Below are positions 34,677-42,092 of a DNA stretch of 64,000 nt, one piece after another (within the stretch, counting starts at the first letter, position 1; each line of letters opens with the position of its first letter). The DNA lies in assembly GCF_006438825.1 (NCBI RefSeq), contig NZ_RCZP01000001.1:435056-499055 (forward strand), written 5' to 3'. The translations under genes and the position numbers were made by a program. Source of the stretch: Muricoccus nepalensis. Its GTDB lineage: Bacteria; Pseudomonadota; Alphaproteobacteria; Acetobacterales; Acetobacteraceae. The notes below the pieces were generated by a model. That model was given only the letters and a program-made list of their open reading frames with translations. It was not told the DNA's origin and ran no database searches.

Positions 34677-35549
34677 TCAGCCGCGCGGCGGAAGGTGCTT
34701 CGCGATGTAGGGCGGCAGGTTGAAGGCGCCCGCGTGGATTTCCGGCGTCCAGTAGCCGGTGGTGCCGAGAATGCCGGCGCGTTCCGCGCGTCGCCGGATT
34801 TCTTCCGTGGGGACGGCGCGCAGGGCGGGATCCTTCCCGGACCAGCCGAGGGTCATGAGGCCGCCGACATAGGTGGGCACGGCGGCAACGTAGGCGGCGA
34901 TGTCGGGGAAGGACTTGGCGCGGCGGAGGGAGGTCTCGGCCAGCTCCTCGGCCTGCATGGCGGGGACGCCGCACTGGTTCACGACCACGCCGCGGTCCGT
35001 CAGGAGACGGGCGGCGTTGGCGTAGAACTCGTCGGTGAAGAGGGCCTCGCCGACGCCGATCGGGTCCGTGCTGTCGACGATGACGACGTCGAAGGAGCCG
35101 GCCTCGGCGCGGCGGACGTAGTCGATGCCGTCGGCCACCAGCACCTCGGCGCGGGGGTCGTTCCACGCGTCTCCGGCGATGGCCGGCAGGAACTCCTTGG
35201 CGAGGCGGATGACCTCGCCGTCGATCTCCACCATCACCGCGCGCTCGATGTTGCGGTGCTGGAGGACGCGCCGGAGCACGCCGCCGTCGCCGGCGCCGAT
35301 GATGAGGACGCGCCGGGCGTCGCCGTGGGCGAGCAGCGGCACGTGGGCGAGCATCTCCTGGTAGACGAACTCGTCCATCTCGGTGATCTGCACGGCGCCG
35401 TCGAGCAGCATGACCCGGCCGTGCGTCTCGGACTCGAAGATGAGGATGTCCTGGAAGTCGGAGCGCGCCCGGGCGAGCTCGCGCACGACGCGGAAGCGCT
35501 GGCCCCAACCGGCGTAGAGGGTCTCGTTCACCCAGATGTCGGTCGTCAT
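34677..35549 (-). CDS. speE: Spermidine synthase (polyamine aminopropyltransferase)
   Basis: A 290-aa cytoplasmic enzyme that moves the aminopropyl group of decarboxylated S-adenosylmethionine to putrescine. 'VMLLDGAVQITEMDEFVYQE', 'VLIIGAGDGGVLRRVLQHRN' (nucleotide loop), 'VMVEIDGEVIRLAKEFLP' and 'DVVIVDSTDPIGVGEALF' (gate and catalytic aspartate) are all present. It lies after speD on the same strand with a hairpin between, and the two catalyse consecutive steps. It converges with fliP. Confidence 0.95.
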   Translation of the reverse strand: MTTDIWVNETLYAGWGQRFRVVRELARARSDFQDILIFESETHGRVMLLDGAVQITEMDEFVYQEMLAHVPLLAHGDARRVLIIGAGDGGVLRRVLQHRNIERAVMVEIDGEVIRLAKEFLPAIAGDAWNDPRAEVLVADGIDYVRRAEAGSFDVVIVDSTDPIGVGEALFTDEFYANAARLLTDRGVVVNQCGVPAMQAEELAETSLRRAKSFPDIAAYVAAVPTYVGGLMTLGWSGKDPALRAVPTEEIRRRAERAGILGTTGYWTPEIHAGAFNLPPYIAKHLPPRG

Positions 35550-35572
35550 TCGCGCGCTCCGGACAAGAAGAA

Positions 35573-35596
35573 GGGGCGGACCCTGGGATCCGCCCC
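35573..35596 (-). terminator. Terminator-like hairpin between speD and speE
   Basis: On the minus strand GGGGCGGA (35596-35589) pairs with TCCGCCCC (35580-35573) over an 8-base loop, followed by TTCTTCTTG. It sits 26 bp past the speD stop and 23 bp before the speE start. The tail is T-rich but interrupted, so it may be a partial terminator or attenuator that sets speE expression below speD. Confidence 0.6.
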
Positions 35597-35622
35597 CGGT
35601 CAGGTCAGGTTGTGGCCAGGTG

Positions 35623-36069
35623 TCAGGCCTGCATGCCGCGGCGGTGTTCCGCCAGCTGCACCCGCTCCGGCAGGAAGCCGCGCTTGAGCACGGGGATCGC
35701 CAGGTAGGGGTCGCAGGCGCCGCAGACGAAGATGTCGAGCGCGGCGTAGGCCTTCTCGGGCCAGGTGTGGATCGAGACGTGGCTCTCGGCCAGCACCAGC
35801 ACGCCGCTCACCCCGCCGTTGGGCTGGAAGTGGTGGAAGTGGCCGTGCAGGATCGTGGCCCCCGTCTCGATCGCGGCGTCGCGCAGGATCTCGTCGATAT
35901 GCGCGGGGTCGTCGAGATTCGTCGCCCCCCACAGATCGATGATCAGGTGAGTGCCGGCGAAGCGAATGCCGTTCTTCTCGACGAAGTAATCCTTCGTCTC
36001 TTCCGTCTGCAGGGCTTCGCTCGGGCTGAAATCCGAAACCATCCCCAGCGGAGCAACAAGAGTGTCCAT
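35623..36069 (-). CDS. speD: S-adenosylmethionine decarboxylase proenzyme
   Basis: A 148-aa pyruvoyl enzyme that supplies decarboxylated SAM for spermidine synthesis. The self-cleavage site is E95-S96 in 'VLVLAESHVSIHTWPE'; S96 becomes the pyruvoyl group. 'THLIIDLWGATNLDDP' and 'FVCGACDPYLA' are also family text. The size fits the small bacterial (class 1B-like) form with an N-terminal extension. ATG 36069 starts a sensible N-terminus. It precedes speE and follows a terminator that closes the flagellar operon upstream. Confidence 0.93.
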   Translation of the reverse strand: MDTLVAPLGMVSDFSPSEALQTEETKDYFVEKNGIRFAGTHLIIDLWGATNLDDPAHIDEILRDAAIETGATILHGHFHHFQPNGGVSGVLVLAESHVSIHTWPEKAYAALDIFVCGACDPYLAIPVLKRGFLPERVQLAEHRRGMQA

Positions 36070-36193
36070 GAGCGGGCCCCCCAATCCTCGACCGGCGATG
36101 ACCAGGGCGATCGGGAATTCGATCAGGTCAACGGGGGGCGCATATGAGGCACGGTGCCCCCCCACGCAAGCGAAATTACGATTTTTCCGGCCG

Positions 36194-36218
36194 AAAAAAA
36201 CGCGGCGCCCCCCCGCGT
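36194..36218 (-). terminator. Rho-independent terminator of the fliL-to-TPR operon
   Basis: On the minus strand ACGCGG (36218-36213) pairs with CCGCGT (36205-36200) across a 7-base G-rich loop, followed by TTTTTT (36199-36194). It begins 13 bp past the stop of the TPR gene, so it most likely ends the long chemotaxis/flagellar operon before speD. Confidence 0.75.
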
Positions 36219-36230
36219 CCGGCGCGCAGC

Positions 36231-38957
36231 TCAGCGCGAAACTGCGGCCGCGGTCCGGAAGGCCTCCAGCCCTGCGGGAATTCCCCGGAAAAGGTCCAGT
36301 TCGCGGGTGAGGCGGGGGAGGTCGGCCAGCCCTTGCACGGGGTCGGTGGTGAGCAGGCGGAAGGCCTCGGCGAGCGGCCCGGTGCCGAGCTGCGCGCCCC
36401 ATTGCTGGCGGAGCGCGGCGAGGCGCGCGGCGTCGCGCGCGAGGGTGGCGAAGGCGGCGGCGCGGAGGACCTCGCGTGGGGTGGAGGGGTCCTCGGGCCG
36501 GGCGGCAGCGAGGGCGGCCGCGGCGTCGGCGGCGCTGGCCCAGTCCTGCCGCTCGGCCAGGAGGGCCGCCAGGGCGGGCAGGCCGGGCGTGCCGAGGCCG
36601 CGGAGGATGGCCGCGGCGCCTTCCGCGTCCCCCAGGCGGCCCTTCGCCCGGGCGGCGAGCAGGCCGCGCGCGACCGCCTCGTCGGGCCGGCCGGGCATCG
36701 TCTCGAGCGCGGCCAGGGTGCCCGGCGCGTCGCCGGCGGCGAAGCGGAGCGCGGCGAGCTGGGTGGCCAGCGCCGGGCGCTGGGCGGCGGGCGCGCGGTC
36801 GTAGGCGCGCTGGGCGAGCGCCGCGCCGCGCTCGGGCAGGTCCATGGCGGCGAGGCGCTCGGCCAGGCCGGAGAGGGCCTCGGTCGCGCGGGAATCGCGG
36901 GGGATGAGGGACTCGTTGGCCTCGAAGAGGGCGACGGCGATCGTCGGCTGCTCGGTGGCCAGGGCCTGGAGGAGCGCGGTCTCCTGCGCGGCGCGGAGGG
37001 CCTCGGCGCGTTCGGGGAAGGCCTCGCCGGTCTCGCGCAGGAGGTCGAGCGCGGCGCGGTTGTCGCCGGCGGCCTGGCGGAGGCTGGCGATGCGGAGGCG
37101 CGTGCCGAACTCCTCGCCGTCGCCGCGCCAGGCGAAGAGGCCGGCCTCGAGCGCGGCGGCGGCGCGGGCGGGGTCGAGGGCGCCGGCGGCGAGGCGGAGC
37201 TCCACGGAGCGGCGGATGGCCCGGGCGCGGGCGAGGCGGTCCCTCCCCTCCCCCACCGCGGCGTAGAGGGCGAGGGCCTCGGCCTGGCGGCCCTCCGCCT
37301 CGGCGAGGCGGGCGCGGGCGTAGGCGAGGTCGGGGCGCTCGCCGGCCGCGCGGAGGAGGCGGCGGGCGGAGACGAGGTCGCCGCCCTCGAGCAGGGCCTC
37401 GGCGGCCATGGGGAGGAGGCGGGCGCGGACCGGCTCGGGGTAGGTGAGGACGAGGGGGAGCGTCGCCGCGAAGCCGGGGGCCGCGTCGGGCTCGCCTTTC
37501 ATGGTGGCGAGCACCGCGCGCCAGAGGGTGAGCTCGTCGCTGGCGGGCAGGCTGGGGGCGAGGAGGCCCTGGGCCTCGGCCGGGCGGTTCGCGAGGAGGG
37601 CGGCGGCGCCGTGGACGAGGAGCGCCTGGGGGTCGGTGGGGGCGCGCGAATCCTCCTGGAAGGAGAGTCGCATCATCGCCTGGGCCTCGTGGGCCATGCC
37701 GAGGGCGAGCATCCCCTCGGCCGCCGCGCGGCGAATGGGCAGGCGGGCAAGCGGGGGCGCGTTGGCCAGGCTGCCGGTCTGGGCGCGCAGGCGCTCCTGC
37801 GCGGCGCCCGGGTCCAGGGCGGGGAGCTCCATCAGGCGCGACATGGAGGCGGCTTCCGTCGCGTCGGGAAGGGTCGCGACGCCGGTGACGCCGGAGAGGA
37901 GGAAGCGGTCGCCCGCGCGGCGAAGGGCGGCCGTGTCGGCGCGGGCGAGGGCCGCGACGCCGAGCTGGGTGGGGAGGATGTCGAGCTGGGCGAGGCTGCG
38001 CGCCGTGCCGACGGCCTGGCCAGGCTCGCGGACGGTGCCGAGGAGGAGGGGAAGGCCGGTCTCCGGGTCGGCGACGGGCACCGGGCGGCCGGGGGCGGCG
38101 ACGCGCATCACGAGGCGGCCGCCCTCGGCTTCCGCGAGGATGGAGCGCTCGCGCTCCGGCGCCGGGACGGGGGTGAGGATCCAGCGGCCGCCGTCGCGGC
38201 GCGCGCGGAGGGCGCCGGGCGCGGCGAGCGGGAGGCGGAGGATGGTCGCCTCGGGCTGGGTCTCGACGGTCAGGCCGGCGAAGACGGGGTCGTTGCGGAG
38301 GGCGGCCGTGTCGAGCTCGTGCGGCTGGTCGAGCACGAGCAGGAGTGTGTCGCCGCGGCGGAGGATGGCGAGGCCGGTCTCGGCCGGCAGGGGCAGGACC
38401 AGGGCGCGGGCGCCGCCGTCCGCCGCCACGCGGAGCGGCGTGCCGGTGGGCGCGGGCGGGGGGACGGCGACGGGCGCGGCGGGCGCCGGCTCGGGCACCG
38501 GGGCGGGTGCGAAGGGCTGGGCGACGGGGGTGGCGGGCGGCGCGGGCGCGGCGGCCTCCACCGCGGGCGGCGGGGCGGCGGCCGGGCGCGCGGTCGCGCG
38601 GGTCGCCGAGGGCGCGGGGCCGTCCATCAGGTCGAGGACGAGGCGGTTGCCGCTGCGCTGGGCGCGGAGGTGGGAGCCGGGGCGGAGGGTGAGCAGCAGG
38701 CCGTCCGCGTTGGCCTCGAGGCCCCGGAGGTTGCGGGGCAGCCGGCGGCCGGCGGGCAGGTCGAGCGCGTGGTCGGGGCCGAGGCGCACGAAGGTGCCCC
38801 TCGGCCATTCCTCGATCTGGTAGGGGATGGTCGGCGCGGCGAGGTCCAGCACCACCCGGCCGTGGCCGGGCTGGTCGCTCAGGCGCACCCCCACGCGCTC
38901 CGCCAGGGCGGGCGAGGCGAGGAGGAGGAGCGCGAGGCCGGCCGCCGCGCCGCGCAT
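36231..38957 (-). CDS. Large secreted repeat protein (TPR-like), flagellar operon
   Basis: A 908-aa protein with a signal peptide ('MRGAAAGLALLLLASPALA'). Residues 20-110 are beta-rich ('RVGVRLSDQPGHGRVVLDL'), somewhat like an AMIN domain. A long Pro/Ala linker (about 113-175) follows, then a beta-rich region to about residue 350 and a helical-repeat region to the C-terminus with TPR-like spacing ('GDLVSARRLLRAAGERPDLA', 'GDNRAALDLLRETGEAFPER'). It is probably periplasmic. Its function is unknown. ATG 38957 overlaps the cheZ stop by one base, so it belongs to the motility operon and may act on the motor or cell envelope. Confidence 0.75.
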   Translation of the reverse strand: MRGAAAGLALLLLASPALAERVGVRLSDQPGHGRVVLDLAAPTIPYQIEEWPRGTFVRLGPDHALDLPAGRRLPRNLRGLEANADGLLLTLRPGSHLRAQRSGNRLVLDLMDGPAPSATRATARPAAAPPPAVEAAAPAPPATPVAQPFAPAPVPEPAPAAPVAVPPPAPTGTPLRVAADGGARALVLPLPAETGLAILRRGDTLLLVLDQPHELDTAALRNDPVFAGLTVETQPEATILRLPLAAPGALRARRDGGRWILTPVPAPERERSILAEAEGGRLVMRVAAPGRPVPVADPETGLPLLLGTVREPGQAVGTARSLAQLDILPTQLGVAALARADTAALRRAGDRFLLSGVTGVATLPDATEAASMSRLMELPALDPGAAQERLRAQTGSLANAPPLARLPIRRAAAEGMLALGMAHEAQAMMRLSFQEDSRAPTDPQALLVHGAAALLANRPAEAQGLLAPSLPASDELTLWRAVLATMKGEPDAAPGFAATLPLVLTYPEPVRARLLPMAAEALLEGGDLVSARRLLRAAGERPDLAYARARLAEAEGRQAEALALYAAVGEGRDRLARARAIRRSVELRLAAGALDPARAAAALEAGLFAWRGDGEEFGTRLRIASLRQAAGDNRAALDLLRETGEAFPERAEALRAAQETALLQALATEQPTIAVALFEANESLIPRDSRATEALSGLAERLAAMDLPERGAALAQRAYDRAPAAQRPALATQLAALRFAAGDAPGTLAALETMPGRPDEAVARGLLAARAKGRLGDAEGAAAILRGLGTPGLPALAALLAERQDWASAADAAAALAAARPEDPSTPREVLRAAAFATLARDAARLAALRQQWGAQLGTGPLAEAFRLLTTDPVQGLADLPRLTRELDLFRGIPAGLEAFRTAAAVSR

Positions 38958-39511
38958 CAGTCGAAGCTCGCCAGCAGCGCGTCGATCTCCGCCTGGGAGG
39001 AGGCGGCGGCGACGGGCTGGGGGCCGTTGGCCAGGCGCTCGCCCTCCGTGCGGGCGGGGGCGCTGCGGGCCGGGAGCGAGGCGGCCGGGGCGTAGCGGCC
39101 CGTGGTCTCGCGCACGCGCTGCTCGATCTGCTTCAGCGCGTTCACCACCTTGCCGATGCGCTGGCCGGTGATGTCCTGGAAGGCGCAGGCCTCGTAGATG
39201 CGGGTGACGCAGACGGCGACGGTGTCGGCGGCCTCCGGGGCGAGGGTCGGCTGGAGGTTCTCGAGCGTCTCGCAGACGTCGAGGATCTCGTTGGCGGCGT
39301 TGGCGGTGCTCTTGACCACCTCGTCCAGCTCGTCGGTGGCGGCGGGGAGGTGCGTGGCGTCCACGTTCTCCACGCGCATCGCCGCGATCTCCTCCTTGGC
39401 GGCGGAGACGAGGCGGCCGAGGGCTTCCAGCTCCTGCAGGAGGGTCGCTTCGGTCTTGTTGAGGCCGGACATGACGTTCAGGGCGATCTGGGCTCGGTCC
39501 ACCTTAAGCAT
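38957..39511 (-). CDS. cheZ: CheZ-type chemotaxis phosphatase
   Basis: A 184-aa helical protein that should dephosphorylate CheY-P. The catalytic signature 'ACAFQDITGQRIGKVVNAL' holds D113 and Q117, equal to the Asp/Gln pair of E. coli CheZ. The long helices on either side fit the CheZ hairpin. The last residues, 'SSQAEIDALLASFD' (171-184), are a CheY-binding tail that closely resembles the FliM N-terminus (see findings). It overlaps cheY by 8 bp and is translated with it. Confidence 0.88.
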   Translation of the reverse strand: MLKVDRAQIALNVMSGLNKTEATLLQELEALGRLVSAAKEEIAAMRVENVDATHLPAATDELDEVVKSTANAANEILDVCETLENLQPTLAPEAADTVAVCVTRIYEACAFQDITGQRIGKVVNALKQIEQRVRETTGRYAPAASLPARSAPARTEGERLANGPQPVAAASSQAEIDALLASFD

Positions 39512-39884
39512 GGGCCATCACCTTCTCGATCTTCTCGCGGAGCGTCTCGGCGTTGAAGGGCTTGACGATGTAGTTCGAGACGCCGGCGGCCCGCGCGGCG
39601 ACGACGTTCTCGGTCTTGCTCTCGGCCGTGATCATGATGAAGGGGATCGGCTTCAGGCGGGCGTCGGCGCGCACCTCCTTCAGGAGGTCGAGGCCGGTCA
39701 TCGGCTCCATGTTCCAGTCGGAGATGATGAGGCCGAAGTTGCCGGCGCGCAGCTTGGAGAGCGCCTCCTGGCCGTCGGTCGCCTCCTCGACGTTGTTGAA
39801 GTCGAGCTGCTTCAGGAGGTTTCGGATGATGCGCAGCATCGTCTTGTAGTCGTCGACGATGAGCACGTTGGTGTTCTTGTCCAT
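39504..39884 (-). CDS. cheY: Chemotaxis response regulator CheY
   Basis: A 126-aa single-domain receiver. The acidic pair D11-D12, phospho-acceptor D56 in 'LIISDWNMEPMTGLDLL', the T/S in 'FIMITAESK' and K108 in 'NYIVKPFN' are all present. The 'DWNMEPMTG' and 'ESKTENVVAA' text is typical of motor-binding CheY. AAGGAGA lies 9-15 bases before ATG 39884. It lies between the motE-like gene and cheZ. Phosphorylated CheY should bind the FliM N-terminus to change motor rotation. Confidence 0.95.
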   Translation of the reverse strand: MDKNTNVLIVDDYKTMLRIIRNLLKQLDFNNVEEATDGQEALSKLRAGNFGLIISDWNMEPMTGLDLLKEVRADARLKPIPFIMITAESKTENVVAARAAGVSNYIVKPFNAETLREKIEKVMAHA

Positions 39885-39900
39885 CGTAATGGCTCTCCTT

Positions 39901-40563
39901 TCAGTCCGTACGATTTGTCGCGGCGCGGAGCCGGGCCAGCTCCGCGGTCAGGCTTCTTGCCCGATCGGGCCGCATGGCGCCGATCACGGGGGCGGCCTTC
40001 GCCTCCCGCATGCGGTTCACGATCTGGACGAGCACGGGCATCTCCAGGTCGTCGAATACGGTGGCGGCGTCGCGCGGGCGCATCGCCTCGTAGGTCTTGA
40101 CCAGCCCGCGCCAGCCGGCCTCCTCGCGCTCGCCGCGGCCGCGCTCGAGGGCCTCAAGGCGGGACTGCAGGGCGGCCATCTCCTCGAGGCGCGCGGTCAG
40201 GCGGCGCTCGGCCGCGGCGAGGACGGATTCGCGGGCGGCGAAGGCGGCCTCGCGCGCCTCGATCTCGGCGCGGCGCTCGCGCAGGCGGCCGAGCAGCGCG
40301 CGCTCCGCCTGGTCGACCGGGTCGGGCGGCGGCGGGGGCGCGGGGGCGGCGGCCGGCGCGGGCGCGGCGGGGGGCGGCGGGGCCGGGGTGGAGGCCGCGG
40401 CGCCGGAGACGATCGCGCCGCCGTCGGGGACCGCGCGGATGAGGGCCTGCGCCTTCACCAGCGCGAGGCCGGCGCAGGTGGCGAGGATCACGGGGAGGAG
40501 GCGCGGCTTGCGGCCGACCAGCCCCGCGCCCAGGCGGCGCCGGAGGGTGGGAAGAGGGCTCAA
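39901..40563 (-). CDS. MotE-like flagellar protein
   Basis: A 220-aa protein with one N-terminal membrane helix ('LLPVILATCAGLALVKAQAL'), a Pro/Ala linker, a coiled coil (about residues 75-135, 'RRAEIEAREAAFAARESVLA') and a C-terminal MgtE-N-like domain ('YEAMRPRDAATVFDDLEMPV', 'VQIVNRMREAKAAPVIGAMR'). This is the layout of alphaproteobacterial MotE, a periplasmic chaperone for MotC, and of related proteins. The start is TTG 40563, which overlaps the stop of the DUF6468 gene (TTGA); the longer upstream frame is antisense noise. It is fourth in the fliL operon. Confidence 0.82.
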   Translation of the reverse strand: MSPLPTLRRRLGAGLVGRKPRLLPVILATCAGLALVKAQALIRAVPDGGAIVSGAAASTPAPPPPAAPAPAAAPAPPPPPDPVDQAERALLGRLRERRAEIEAREAAFAARESVLAAAERRLTARLEEMAALQSRLEALERGRGEREEAGWRGLVKTYEAMRPRDAATVFDDLEMPVLVQIVNRMREAKAAPVIGAMRPDRARSLTAELARLRAATNRTD

Positions 40564-40988
40564 CGGGCCATCCTCAGCGCCTGAAGGAGGTCGCGCTCGG
40601 CCTGGCTGCGCGGCGCTTCCTCGGAGGGCGCGGCGACGACGCCCGGGACCGGCGCGAGGGGGCGGCCCTGGCGGACGCCGGCCTCGAGGCGGTCGGCGAG
40701 GCTCTCGGCGCGCTCCACGAGGAAGCGGAGGTCCTCGCGAAGGGCCTCGGCGGCGGCGGTCTGGCGGGCCTGGACCTCGAGGGAGGCGCGGAGCGCGGCG
40801 AGCACCGACTGCGCGCCGCGGGCGGCGGCCTCGAAGCCCTCGGCGCCGTCGTTTAGCGCGGCGCGGTCGCGGCGGATGGCGGCCAAGCCGCGCTCGAGCC
40901 GGACGGCGAAGGGGATGGCGGCGAGGAGGAGGAGCAGGAGCGCGCCCTGCAGCAGCCACTCGATCACGCCCAGGCTGGCGAGGCTCAT
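40560..40988 (-). CDS. DUF6468-type flagellar-cluster membrane protein
   Basis: A 142-aa protein with an N-terminal membrane helix ('IEWLLQGALLLLLLAAIPFA') and a long helical cytoplasmic or periplasmic segment ('AALRASLEVQARQTAAAEAL', 'REDLRFLVERAESLADRLE'). It matches my memory of the DUF6468 proteins that occur between fliM and motE in Rhodospirillales and relatives; function unknown. GGAGGAG lies just before ATG 40988, which overlaps the fliM stop (ATGA). Confidence 0.72.
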   Translation of the reverse strand: MSLASLGVIEWLLQGALLLLLLAAIPFAVRLERGLAAIRRDRAALNDGAEGFEAAARGAQSVLAALRASLEVQARQTAAAEALREDLRFLVERAESLADRLEAGVRQGRPLAPVPGVVAAPSEEAPRSQAERDLLQALRMAR

Positions 40989-42082
40989 GCCGGCTCCTCC
41001 GACTTCATCCGCTTCAGCTCTCGCTCGATCCGGACGGCGAGGCGGTTCTCGCGGCGCCCGAGCATAGCCTCGAAGAGGGGGACCTCGCCGCAGCGCAGCA
41101 GGACGGGGGCGCCAGGGCCGACGTTCAGGGTGAGGCGGTCGCCTGCCTTGAGGTTGACGATGGTCGAGAGCGGCAGGGGCTGGTCGTCGAGGACGACGTC
41201 GAGCGCGACCTCGGTGTGGCGGAGCTCGTCGGCGAGGTGGTTCTCCCAGATGGAGTCGCGGCCGAACTTCTCGCCCATGAACTGCTGGAGCAGGAGCTCG
41301 CGCACGGGCTCGAGCGTCGCGTAGGGGAGGAGCAGCTCCATGCGGCCGCCGCGGTCCTCCATCTCGATGCGGAGCTTTACGAGGATCGACGCGTTCGACA
41401 TGCGGGAGATGGTGGCAAAGCGCGGGTTCACCTCCAGGCGCTCGAACTGGAACTCGACGGGGCAGAGCGGCTGGAAGGCGGCGGAGACGTCGCGCAGGAC
41501 GACGCTGATGAGCCGCTCGACGAGGGTGCGCTCGATCGTGGTGTATGGACGGCCCTCGATCCGCATAGCGGCGGTACCGCGTCGGCCGCCGAGGAGCACG
41601 TCCACCACGGAGTAGATCATCGCGGAGTCGACGACCATCAGCCCGTAGTTGTCCCACTCCTTCGCCTTGGTGACGGCGAGCATGGCGGGCAGCGGGATGG
41701 AGTTGAGGTAGTCGCCGAAGCGGAGCGAGGTGATGCCGTCGATCGAGACCTCGACATTGTCGGAGGTGAAGTTGCGAAGCGTGGTGCTCATCAGCCGCAC
41801 CAGCCGGTCGAAGACGATCTCGAGCATCGGCAGGCGCTCGTAGGAGACGAGGCCGCTGCTGATGATCTGCTCGATGCCGGACTTGGCCTCGCCCTGCGGG
41901 CTGTCGTCGAAGCCGAGGAGGCTGTCGATCTCGGCCTGGTTGAGGACGCGGGCAGCGTCGGCGCCGCCGACGGCGGGGGCGCCGCCGACGGCGGGGGCGC
42001 CGCCCTCCGCGTCCCCCTCCTGCTCCTCCTCCTCGAGGGAGGCGCCCCAGGCGGCGGCGAGGTCCTCGTCCTCGGTGCTCAT
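40985..42082 (-). CDS. fliM: Flagellar motor switch protein FliM
   Basis: A 365-aa C-ring protein that binds CheY-P and FliG. The N-terminal CheY-binding peptide is 'LNQAEIDSLLGFDD' (47-60), preceded by an acidic leader and a duplicated Gly-Gly-Ala-Pro-Ala-Val unit. The middle domain is clear ('LEIVFDRLVRLMSTTLRNFT', 'MLAVTKAKEWDNYGLMVVDS', 'VVDVLLGGRRGT') and the C-terminal SpoA domain ends it ('GDRLTLNVGPGAPVLLRCGE'). ATG 42082 gives the expected acidic N-terminus. It follows fliL by 10 bp. Confidence 0.95.
   Translation of the reverse strand: MSTEDEDLAAAWGASLEEEEQEGDAEGGAPAVGGAPAVGGADAARVLNQAEIDSLLGFDDSPQGEAKSGIEQIISSGLVSYERLPMLEIVFDRLVRLMSTTLRNFTSDNVEVSIDGITSLRFGDYLNSIPLPAMLAVTKAKEWDNYGLMVVDSAMIYSVVDVLLGGRRGTAAMRIEGRPYTTIERTLVERLISVVLRDVSAAFQPLCPVEFQFERLEVNPRFATISRMSNASILVKLRIEMEDRGGRMELLLPYATLEPVRELLLQQFMGEKFGRDSIWENHLADELRHTEVALDVVLDDQPLPLSTIVNLKAGDRLTLNVGPGAPVLLRCGEVPLFEAMLGRRENRLAVRIERELKRMKSEEPA
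41969..42004. repeat. In-frame 18-bp duplication in fliM
   Basis: Two perfect 18-bp copies lie head to tail, encoding Gly-Gly-Ala-Pro-Ala-Val twice (FliM residues 27-38), with a third partial Gly-Gly-Ala after it. It lengthens the flexible leader before the CheY-binding peptide and could vary in copy number by slippage. Confidence 0.8.
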
Positions 42083-42092
42083 CGGCCGGCGC

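Noticed and set aside
35623-38808. A 1061-codon minus-strand frame that ends as speD
   Set aside because: Only its last 148 codons carry speD text; the rest is Arg/Pro-rich, out of frame with the TPR gene, and a terminator lies inside it.
36144-39095. A 983-codon plus-strand open frame
   Set aside because: It is antisense to the TPR and cheZ genes and reads as Gly/Glu/Ala-rich low complexity, as expected from the reverse frame of GC-rich DNA.
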